Below, piece by piece: positions 31,117-44,128 of a stretch of 64,000 bases of DNA. Under the pieces are notes generated by a model. It searched no databases. It was given only the letters and a program-made list of their open reading frames with translations, and was not told the DNA's origin. How positions within the stretch are numbered: the first letter of the stretch is position 1; every line of letters begins with the position of its first letter. The translations under genes were made by a program, and so were the position numbers. The stretch covers positions 5,890,001-5,954,000 of the forward strand of contig NC_003070.9 in NCBI RefSeq assembly GCF_000001735.4. The letters run 5' to 3'. This DNA comes from Arabidopsis thaliana. Taxonomy: Eukaryota > Streptophyta > Magnoliopsida > Brassicales > Brassicaceae.

Positions 31117-32770
31117 AGAAGATACGAGACACAATCTAGTTTTTCTTTTTTTTTATGTATCCCCAAAGATGAGTTTTAGGTGTAATTGACATCAAAAAGT
31201 GTTTCTTTTTGTATCAGGTGTAATCCACCGGTAGATGTTAAAGCAAGTAGGAAACAACAGCAGATCACAACATCAAGAAAACCTTAAAATTCCAGTTCTT
31301 TTTTTGTCCTTATTTAGATCCTCTACTTTCGTTTTTTTTGTAGAATAGGTACCTAGACATGTGTGCTTTTAATGCTGTAATCTACTTGAAATATATGAAC
31401 TCATCTTTTAATCTTATTGATCGATCAAGATAGGATGAAAATTTAAAACGCCTCCTAGCTCGAGTAGTCTAACTTTCCAAAACTATTCTCAACCTCTTTA
31501 ATCTTTTGAGTTCTTCTTCTTTTCTCTGCTTTGTGGTTTCTTTTATTTGACTTCAGCAGACTTATCCTCAGCCATAGCATGTTGTTCTCAGTGGTGCTTA
31601 AAACCTTAAATATAAAATGATCAACCTCTTTATCTATGTTCTCGGTTCTATATGCTTCAAAAATGCATCCTCAGATCCGTAAAAAATTGAAAGTTGTTCT
31701 GCAGGAAACCTCACAATATCCTGACTATTTAGCTGCCTATCTCGATATCCAGTGATTACTCCTCACTGCAAAACAGCAACAATGAAAGAAGTAATCACAG
31801 CTGTGAGCACTAGATTCCTTTTGACATGTAAGTTTGTACTTCTCTAAAACACCGATACAGATTGTTGAGATTGTTTACAAACTTTTGGACCAAGAAGAAA
31901 CAAAGTGGCATCCAACACATTACTCAAAAATGACGTCGTTTTGCTGATCCCATGTATAATAATATTACTGTTATTAGGAAACGCTGAGAAAACCGCCGCC
32001 AAAATGACGTCGTTTTGCTGATCCCATGTATAATATGATGAATTTTTCCCACGAACCGGTTGGGCCGGAAGAGAGTCTCTAAACCGTAACTCGGCCCATA
32101 ATGGCCAAATTTTGTCCAATTTCTAACAGCGTTTTACGCGCCGACTCCGACCAATAAAACACATGGTTTTGTCTGAATAATCCACGATCCAGAAGTTCTT
32201 TATCTCCAATTAATTGTTCATTATTATTATTAGTACCAAACTAAATTAAAAAGAAGAAGAAAAAACCACCTTCATTTATTACGACCTCTCTTTAGACAAA
32301 TTTTTTGACTAAGAAAATATCATAAACGGCTAAAAGACTCGAGATTACGGATTATGGATTGAAAACACACAAAACAAAACAAAACAATAATAATAATCTC
32401 ATTCCTTTGTTTGAAATTAAAAAAAAATCTCATTTACGTTTATTACATTCTTTTTTTAGATTGATTTTTCGTTGAAAAGATAAATATATAGATGGCTTTT
32501 GACAGAGTATTTGGTAAGAAAGAAAAAAAGAAAGACATTCAATATTCGTTGAAAAGGGTTTAAAGAAATCCGTTGAAAATAAAGGAAAACAAGATAAATT
32601 CTAAATCCGTGGACGGACAAAAAAATGTCAAAATCAGTGTGAATTGGAGAGAGAGAGAAGACAGGAATTGGGAAGTTTCGTCTTTCGAGCAAAACTATCG
32701 AAATCTAAATTTAGATTGAGAAACAAGCCAACAAGCTTTTTAGTATAAATCCCATACCACACAATCACAA
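31117..32770. other. Intergenic: peptide gene 3' flank and ALAAT1 promoter
   Basis: After the peptide gene 3' UTR the stretch has no coding gene. It contains a 35-base exact direct repeat (31927-31961 and 32001-32035) centred on ATGACGTCGTTTT. It also has two TGGGCC/GGCCCA motifs (near 32062 and 32093) of the site II class, frequent upstream of mitochondrial-protein genes. The right end, from about 32300, is AT rich and leads into the ALAAT1 leader. Confidence 0.5.
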
Positions 32771-36093
<3,323 letters not shown>

Positions 36094-36903
36094 GCATTCT
36101 GTTTTCAAGATCCCTCTATAGATTATATGAGTAATAATAAGAAAAAGGTCCCATGCCGTTTCTTTTTCATCGACTTTGTGTTTACAGAAGCTAAGATGTG
36201 AGAGCATTAGTTAGTGCTCTCTTTCTTATTCACTTTTTGTTCTGTTCTCTTTATAGTGAAAAACCGTAATATAAATTGAGAGAGTTTCTTATAAACGGTT
36301 AGTCAAAATGTAATCTCATCAAGAAAACACAAGATTGAACCATTGTTGAATTCCATGTTCAAAGTTTCGATTTCACAGAATCATTTTCGTTTGAAAATAT
36401 AAATAACTGCATAAGATTAAAGATTGTGGAGAAAAGTAGTGATTAGTTGAGAGACAAAACAGCTGTTACCTGCAATTTATTCTTTCTGAAATTGGAGAAT
36501 TACGCTAATACCTCCAAATTCCCTTAGTAAAATGTAGACAGTAGTCACGTTCTCTATTCACATGGCCACCATCTCTTAAACTTCAAAGCATGCACATGAG
36601 TTAGGTAATGTGTACTGTACATATGATAATGTAGATGCTGCTGAGTAATATCATCATCAGTAAATGATAAGGTAAGTGACTCAAAATCTGATTATTATAG
36701 CAGCAGTCAAAGTAAGATCACGTAATTAGATCCCAATAACTATTTCTTCAAACACACACAAATCTTGGTCTATAAAGCAACACGCTTTAGAAGTCTCTAG
36801 TTATCTAACTCATATCTCTATCCAAGATTGTCTCAGTTACTGTCACAAGAATAAGATACGAGCTTTCAAGAATCCTAACGGATTTACAAGAAGAGAAATC
36901 ACA
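36094..36903. promoter_or_regulatory. ALAAT1 3' flank and duplicated peptide-gene promoter
   Basis: The first 250 bases are ALAAT1 3' UTR. From about 36430 the sequence is a diverged copy of 30310-30894, including the words gacaaaacagctgttacc and aatacctccaaattcc, and the TATA box at 36771-36777. The G-box of the other copy is altered to CACGTA (36719-36724). Confidence 0.6.
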
Positions 36904-37440
36904 ATGAAGAGATACTGTTCAGTGGCTCTGGTTCTGTTACTTGTAGCTTTCTTTAGCAGCAAGTATAGTGTAGAGGGCCGTTCTTTGTTAACGATGACAC
37001 ATTCGAGTCAAGCTGCGAGAGATTTGCATGTAAGCAAGGAGATGAAGAAAGAGCCACTTAAGGGAGAAAAAGATAGCTTAAGAAGAATCCCAAGGGGTGG
37101 CTCAAACCCTATACAGATTGACAAGGATCAGGAGAAAGCATCAGTTAGAGGAGAAAAAGATAGCTTCCGAAGAGTCCCTACTCCTACTCCTGCTTCTTCA
37201 TCGCGTCACTTGTCTGCTTCTTCTTCCGATATCTCTGCTTCTGATTCCTCTTCCTCTCTTCCCGTAACTCTTGACTCCATCAATACCAAGGTCGGTTTTT
37301 CTTGACTCCACTCTAGAGACTGATGTCTTAAAACGTTTCTTGACTGCTTCTGATTTTTATTTGTGGGGATATAAATGATCACACAGGTTCTCAAATATGA
37401 GTATGCTGTCCGTGGAGAAATTATCAACATTGGTCAATGA
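36904..37440 (+). CDS. Chimeric gene: peptide-precursor paralog fused to ALAAT1 exon 1-2 fragment
   Basis: Exon 36904-37290 plus, if the duplicated intron is spliced, exon 37387-37440 gives 146 residues; unspliced it stops at 37305 (133 residues). Residues 1-70 are nearly identical to the small-peptide precursor, including the signal peptide and LRRIPRGGSNPIQ. Unlike the upstream copy it continues into a second unit (GEKDSFRRVP). It then joins ALAAT1-derived sequence in the original ALAAT1 frame: SSRHLSASSSDISASDSSSS, then LPVTLDSINTK. The ALAAT1 intron-1 donor and acceptor are kept, but the intron is cut to 96 bases, and exon 2 (VLKYEYAVRGEIINIGQ) stops at once. No PLP domain remains, so it cannot be an aminotransferase. 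The product would be a secreted or mistargeted novel protein. Expression is not known; it may be a decaying duplicate. Confidence 0.65.
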
Positions 37441-38013
37441 TGAGACTGGATGTGTTGAGGCCTGAGAGAGTCGGCTGGTCAAACACGTGAAAGAGAAAAC
37501 CTAATTGCATGTTTAGGGATTAAGCTAAGACTTAGTCTATGTTATTATTCTGTGTCAATTTGTGTCGTGCAAATAAATAAGAGTGACTTGGTTTCCTTGT
37601 TTTAAGGAACCAGCATTCCAACCTTTCCCGTTTGTTCTTAATTGTAAGAATCACTTGTTTCCTTCGTTATTTGCTTTTTCTTGTACGCCTTACATAAAAT
37701 AAGAAAACGACCAAGAGAAAATGCAGTTTCAATCTGCCAAAAATACTTCATGTGGTATATAAATATGGTACATGTGCAGGTCAAATCTTAAAAAAAATTG
37801 AAAGCTGGTTTAACTGATAGAATACTGTTCTACATTATGTAATATGTATGGTTCAAAGATTAAAAATCCAAACAACTGAATTTCCAAAGTATGAAGTATA
37901 CAAGAGATGAAACAATCTGATGATCAATAGCATAAAATCATATAATTAAACTTAACAAAACTAAATAAAATATTTTAGAAATTCATTAGAGGAATACTTC
38001 ACGACTGGACTAA
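37441..38013. other. Intergenic between the chimeric gene and AGL100
   Basis: This is AT-rich sequence with the 3' flanks of the chimeric gene (plus) and AGL100 (minus). No extra ALAAT1-like exon is visible after 37440, so the copied segment ends at exon 2. Confidence 0.4.
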
Positions 38014-38667
38014 TCAATCACCGTTTTGACCTACACGGCATCGATTAACCCCATCCGTCAGATTTTCCAATTTTTGCATATCCATCGTTGGTTTCCATCC
38101 CATCACATTGATTGGCCATGCCGGAACCATATCAACCGTCCGATCGTTACCCATCGCCACAATCTTTTTCCCTATATTTTCTCTCAACATACTCAATGCT
38201 GCCATGTACTCCTCAAGCTCCTCTTCTGGCACACTCTCCACCGGACGCTCCCACCACGGTCTCCTACTTTCCTCATCCGCCGCGTTATCACCGGAATATC
38301 CCTCCAACTTCACCGGACTCTTACGAAGATACTTGTCTATCAATGCGTCTACATGGCCAAATCTGTAGATCCTATCGCATTTAGAGAACGTTATGACGGC
38401 GATTTTTGCGCCCGTGAGAACGCTCAATTCAGCGGATTTCTTGAACAGCCCACGACGGCGTTTCGAGAACGTTACTTGTCTCTTGGTCTCTTCCTCGATT
38501 TTCTTGATCTCTATCTTCTGTCTTCCTCGTGTCGTTTTAGGGGTTTGTGTTGTTGTCTCCTTTTTTGGTTGTCTAACCAACATGTTAGGGCTTTGAACAG
38601 AATCCTTGGGCGTCAAGCAAGTCATCGATGAAGTTTCTCTTTCTCCTTCCATGAACAAATCTTTCAT
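38014..38667 (-). CDS. AGL100: Type I (M-alpha) MADS-box transcription factor AGL100
   Basis: A single exon encodes 217 residues from the Met at 38667. The open frame starts at 38700, but a TATA box (minus-strand TATAAAT, 38729-38723) puts transcription start near 38700, so the internal Met is more likely. The MADS domain begins near residue 47 with RGRQKIEIKKIEEETKRQVT, then FSKRRRGLFKKSAELSVL. It is unusually set back from the N-terminus behind a Ser/Thr/Lys-rich stretch. No K-domain follows; instead there is a short M-alpha-like tail with WWERPVES and a predicted helix (EEELEEYMAALSMLRENI). Type I genes act mostly in the female gametophyte and endosperm. A long open frame on the opposite strand is a codon-bias shadow. 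Confidence 0.9.
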   Translation of the reverse strand: MKDLFMEGERETSSMTCLTPKDSVQSPNMLVRQPKKETTTQTPKTTRGRQKIEIKKIEEETKRQVTFSKRRRGLFKKSAELSVLTGAKIAVITFSKCDRIYRFGHVDALIDKYLRKSPVKLEGYSGDNAADEESRRPWWERPVESVPEEELEEYMAALSMLRENIGKKIVAMGNDRTVDMVPAWPINVMGWKPTMDMQKLENLTDGVNRCRVGQNGD

Positions 38668-39965
38668 GACTAACCGAGAGGGGAGAGATGAAAATATCAT
38701 TAGGTTTTTCCTTGGTCGAGGGATTTATAGTCGTTCATGATTATGTAATAATAAAGGAATTAATTTGTCTTACTTTTCTTCGTACGTTTATGGAATGTTG
38801 TATTAAATGCACCTCCAATTAATTAATATTTTTCGGAATGATTCAATGAATCAAAGATAGCTTCTCGTAAAAATGTAAGACATGTGTTGTCTTATACAAA
38901 AGTTATAGAAATAATATAAAATCCGAGATACTACTTTCCATTTTAGTCGTTTATTGAATAATCGATTGTGAATTTGTGATACACATTATATTTATATAAT
39001 ATATGCATAGTCTACCTAAATATACACGAATCTCTTTTTACTATCACGTACACATATACAAACGTAGCATGTAGAACAATTATGTCATGCCAAGCAGAAG
39101 AAAAACATATGAGTATATGACGTCTTCTTGCCAAGAAGTGATCACATATTCAAATTACACATATGATATTTAAGAATTCCAAATATCACGGTAAAATGTC
39201 TAAGTGACAAATTGATCACATATTCAAATTAATTAAGTATCTCATTCGTGGCCAAGAAGTGATTTGATGACATCCTTGTTACTTGATTACAATCTATTCC
39301 ATAGAACAAAAAAAAAAAAAAAAAAAAAAAGAGTTTAAGAACAGAAACTTGGAAAATAATCAATTATTGAACTACCTCTCTAGAAACAACTAAAATCCCG
39401 AATATTTATAAACACCAAAGCAGATAAACCACTTCATAACCAATGCAATTGAAAAGGTTCGGGGACAAAGATAAACCTTGAAATCTTACTAGGGAAAACA
39501 CCAAAGACAATCTCCATTTCAATGGATCAAATTTGTTTTGAAAAATGTATCCAAAAGTCATAAGTTTATATAAATCGACCTTTCAACTTGACAAATCAGT
39601 ACTATATAGCCAGCGATTAATGTAAAGAATAGGTTTTCTATAACAATCAGTACAGAGATTTTTAAAATAATTAACAGAAAGTGGCAAAGTTTGTGTAGTT
39701 TAATCTACAATAATATGTGAAAATATCTCTGTAAATTTAAATATTTTTTAAAAAAACATAAATAAATAAATTCTTTCATACGTAAGGGTAAAAAGGTAAA
39801 ATGAGTAAATTCCTTCCCCGAATTTCTCTTTGACTCCGGTGGTCAACGTCGAGCCGAGACGGCAAACTTGAATCAATTTTAAAACAGAGCTTCCGACGCT
39901 GAAATTGCAAAATCAAAATCTCTCCAATCTTCGAAACTGAGCAGTTGAGAGAGAGAGAGAGATAG
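38668..39965. other. Intergenic between AGL100 and the HD phosphohydrolase
   Basis: About 1.3 kb of AT-rich DNA. It contains the AGL100 TATA box (38723-38729, minus), a cluster of short diverged direct repeats at 39131-39263 (ccaagaagtgat / tgatcacatattcaaatta units) and an A-run of about 22 at 39309-39330. The last 130 bases are the leader of the downstream gene, ending in a GA repeat. No gene was seen. Confidence 0.45.
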
Positions 39966-41595
39966 ATGGCGGCGAAGACGATGAGGAAGGCGGAGGAGCT
40001 GGTGGAGAAGGCGATGAAAGGAAACGATGCTTCTCATGACGCCTGGCACGTGTGGAGGGTCCGAGACCTTGCTCTCTCCATTGCTCGCGAGGAAGGTCTC
40101 TCTTCCAATTCTGACTCCATGGAAATTGTGAGTTTGAAAAATCCCTAAATCTCAAAGTTCTAGTTCAGCTGAGCCTGATGAACCTTCTTCTAGTTAGTTC
40201 TTCTAGTTAGCTATAGCTGTTTATTGTCAAATTTCAGCTCTTTTACTTTAGAGTGAACCATTTCTGTTGATACTTTGCAGGTGGAGCTTGCAGCTCTTCT
40301 CCATGATATAGGTACTTGGTTTTATTTTCATTTCTGTTTTAGTAATGTGGTTCTAGTCCACAGGTTGATCATAATTCGTATCTCTTGCCCTCTCTCTTAT
40401 CAGGTGATTACAAGTACATAAGGTTTGTTTCTCTAAGTTTTCTTTTCTTTTGAACCGCTTGAGTATAGACTAGTAATGTCCCTTCCAACATTCTTGATCA
40501 CACTTCCAGGAAACAAAAGTGTTTACTTTTCTCATGAAACTCTCTAAGTTCCCTGCTTTTAACTTTGTTTTATCTAAACTGGATGAATAAAGAAACTTGG
40601 AAGTGTTTTGTTTGCGAATGCCATTAGGTAAAGCTTGTGAGAATTCCTTGTCAGATTTGCTTACCTTAGGATTGCTAGGCTCTACTAAGTGGAACTTGGT
40701 GTGGATATAAACATAAAAACTACTTAACTATGAATGCTGAAGATTGCTTTCCTTCCGCTGATATGTTGCTTCATGGCAAAAATAATTATAACCGGAATTC
40801 AGAGACCCTTCGGAAGAGAAACTTGTTGAGAATTTCCTAGATGATGAGGGTATAGAAGAGACCAAGAAGACGAAGATACTAACGATCATCAATGGAATGG
40901 GTCAGTTTCCAGCTCCTACTTTTTACTCAACATATCCAATCAACTATAATGTACATGATTTATCACTACAATTAAGTCATTCTGTTGTATATAAATTTGT
41001 GAACAGAACAAGTGTATTCTTTCCAGGTTTTAAAGACGAATTAGCAGGAGTAGCACTCTGTGAGTCTCTTCCAGAATTTGGGGTAGTTCAAGATGCTGAT
41101 CGCCTTGATGCAATTGGCGCCATAGGTAAGAATACGTCTCTTTTCTTTAGTTGCTTTTGATATGTCATTGCCAAATATCTGCTTTGATGTCATGTGAAAA
41201 TTCTCTATGTTATGGAATTTGTGCTATTAGTTGTTGTTGATCTCTTTCTGTTATAGGAATTGCTCGTTGCTTTACATTTGGTGGAAGCAGGAACAGAGTG
41301 CTTCATGATCCTGAGATCAAGCCCCGGACAGAGCTAACCAAAGAGCAGTACATTAAGAGAGAGGAGCAAACTACTATTAATCACTTTCATGAGAAACTCC
41401 TCAAGCTAAAGAAGCTGATGAAAACTGAGGTAAGTTTAACCGCAACTCTATTTTGACGCGAAAAATTTGTTTCGATTTGAGATTTAATGTGGATTGAAAA
41501 CATATCAGGCGGGTAAAAGGAGGGCAGAGAAAAGGCACAAGTTCATGGAAGAGTATCTTAAGGAGTTCTATGAAGAGTGGGATGGGTCAACTTGA
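39966..41595 (+). CDS. HD-domain metal-dependent phosphohydrolase
   Basis: Seven exons (39966-40127, 40281-40311, 40404-40422, 40803-40900, 41027-41125, 41257-41429, 41509-41595) give 222 residues. The 19-base third exon is a true microexon. HD signatures are HDAWHVWRVRDLAL (H28), ALLHDIGDYK (H62-D63) and VVQDADRLDAIGAIGIARCF (D128), the set of metal ligands of the HD superfamily. The C-terminus is a basic helix (AGKRRAEKRHKFMEEYLKEF). Length and motifs match the YedJ/YpgQ-like small HD hydrolases of bacteria, which act on nucleotides. The plant substrate is unknown. No transit peptide is obvious, suggesting a cytosolic location. It corresponds to the At1g17330-type gene. Confidence 0.9.
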
Positions 41596-44128
41596 AAAGT
41601 TAAAAATGATAAATGAAGCAGAAAAGCAGAGGATTTGTTCAACCGGATTTTATTGAGTAAGCAGTACCTACCAAACCAATATGTGGTTTAGGTTTTAAAC
41701 AGAGTGGCAACTCTCTCTCTCTTTTTATTTTTTGTTTAAGGCAACTCTATTTAAATAGCTCGTAATAACTATACATTTATAAATGTTAAAATTGCTTTGT
41801 TTTTAAAAAAAGAAAACTCTATTATTTTGTCAATGCCAATGATTGTGGAAGAAATCAAGCAAGGATTACACGATAGAGCCAATCGTTTTCTTTTCATAAT
41901 TTTTTTTTTTACGCCAAAGTCAGTTGTTGTCTTTTTCGTAAAGGGTTTTATAAAGTCCAGTGGCTTTTTGTTTGTCAACTGGTTTAAATATTGACTTGCT
42001 ATTTTCGTTTTTAAGTCTTCTTTAAATTTTATTAGTGGAAGATGATAAGATGTCTTCTGGATGTTTTAGTGGATCAAGTCATTGCGAGGCTATCTTCGGT
42101 CGGCCATAATATAACATTTACCTGGTTTGAATATCAGAATATGTATATTCTTATACCAAACTGACGTGATTTAAAAACGTATAATGACGAAAATTTAGTA
42201 TTAGTGACATTTGTTTGTCTTTTGATACCTAGATAATAGTTTTCGTTCGTTGGGTAATCTTCATCTTATGTGTTGGCAGTTAAGATTCTTCTTTTACAAT
42301 TTAAGTCTGGTTTTGCAACAACATACACAAAATACAAAATCAGGTTCTTGGTGGGTATATAAAAAAAAAAACAGTTTCATGTGAAGAACTTACGTTGGGA
42401 GTTTTACCAAAAAAAAAACTTACGTTGGGAGTATTCGAATACAATTTTACTAATTAAAAGACATAGTTGTTTACTTGTTTAGATTATAAATAGAAAATAA
42501 ATCCTTTACGATAATTATAATACGACACTCCTTTTTTTACATACAATTATTCCCTTCTTCTATTTTTGTACTTTTGTTTGAAAACCAATTAATATTTGGA
42601 AAGAGTTTGCTTCGTACACAAGGAAATTTTGTTGAATTTAATAAAAATATATAATAATCGAGTGGACTGTTCATGTTTAGCCAAGTCGTTTGGTTTGTAG
42701 TATTAAAAAAGACTAATTAATCGCGTATAGAATACATAATCTATTACCATTCAACATAACACATGTCCAACATCCATTGAGTTAGACACTTTCGTCATTC
42801 AATTCATCGATTAGGTCGGCCATTACGTGTTCGATTTGTGTTTTAATTAAGAAAATTAGAGTTATCAAAATTAAAACGTTTAAATTTAAATATACAATTA
42901 CCTACGTAAACAAGGGAGTTTCAGAACTACCATACGGTTAATTTTTGTCGGAGGGAAGAAGACATCATGATAACTTTTGATGTAAGGTCGGAGTCGGAGT
43001 GCCTTTAAGCGTGAGATCATCTCATTCTCACTGAGATGCGTGTGCATGCGTTATGTGGTCATTTCTGCATGGCCTAACATACCTTAGAACGGAAAGTGAG
43101 ATATGTTGGCACAGTAGAAATTGCCCATGAGGTTTAATAGTAATTTTGACATTTCCATACGTAAGATTAATCAGCAATCTACATACTTACGAGTTACGAA
43201 TAAATAATAAATGTCGACATTCCTATTGATTTTAGAATTAGTCGTTTTTTATGGAAGCCGGAGCCGGACCAAGAATAACTAATATATATTCGATTCGATC
43301 ATATCGTGAATTATTTATACTGCTCCTAAGAAAAAATCATCATCGTGAATTATATTATATGGGTTTAATGTGGACCCAATATCTCCCTCCATGTGTTTAA
43401 CGTGCATCTCTACGAGACTACGACATTCCATCGTAAGGAAAAAAAAGAGGCACTAGTCGATTTACTAGTAATTTTACTATAGATACAGTTTTTATCCGGT
43501 TAAAAACTAATACTATAGTCTTCATTTAAAGAAACATATGTAGAATTTAGAAAATTAATTCTCAAAGTTTCCGACAGAAAGGAAAAAGAGGAAATTGCCT
43601 TTTACAGAATTTAAAATCATTTGACAATTAGAAAAGGTGAAAAGTAAAACTTTACATAGTTTGATGTTATATATTAATCTTAAAGAAAAAATCAAAAGAC
43701 GCAAAAGGTAAGAGCCTTTCTTAACGAGTAACGAACGAGGTACTCCAGAAACGACCGCGTATCAGAAAGGCTATAAATAAAAGGCAAATTAGCGCCCAAA
43801 AGGTTAACAAAATAAAAGCGAGAAGCTAAAACAAAATAAATTTACCATATATTAACATAACAATAACAAACGGGTCTCCGACTTGGTCACATCCTTCGAC
43901 GGCTCCACTCTTCTTCTCTATCTTCTTCTCCGAAATCGTCTTTGTCGTCGTTACCTCCACCTCCAGAATTCCGAAATTTCTGGGAATATCGATTTTGATT
44001 TCTATTTCTTCACGCTCTAATTTACTCGTCTGCTCGGCTGTTTCTCTGTATTGGCTGATTCGAAATCCGGGGTCAAACCGGGTCTGAGCTATCTCCAGGT
44101 TCGGAATTTACAGATTTTATCTGGTCTG
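41596..44128. other. Long gene-free intergenic region
   Basis: About 2.5 kb of AT-rich DNA with no coding, RNA or intact transposon signal that I can support. A short direct repeat (acttacgttgggagt) occurs at about 42388 and 42418, separated by an A-run. The last 270 bases, from about 43860, are pyrimidine rich and likely the SAC5 leader. Confidence 0.45.

Noticed and set aside
38026-38631. 201-codon plus-strand frame opposite AGL100
   Set aside because: It is antisense to a clear MADS-box protein and has no domain of its own.
39309-39330. A-run of about 22 as a retroposon tail
   Set aside because: No SINE or processed-gene body lies upstream and no target duplication was visible, so it is treated as a simple homopolymer.
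42385-42435. Repeated acttacgttgggagt as a mobile-element end
   Set aside because: The copies are adjacent direct repeats separated by an A-run, without inverted ends or a target duplication, so slippage is enough.
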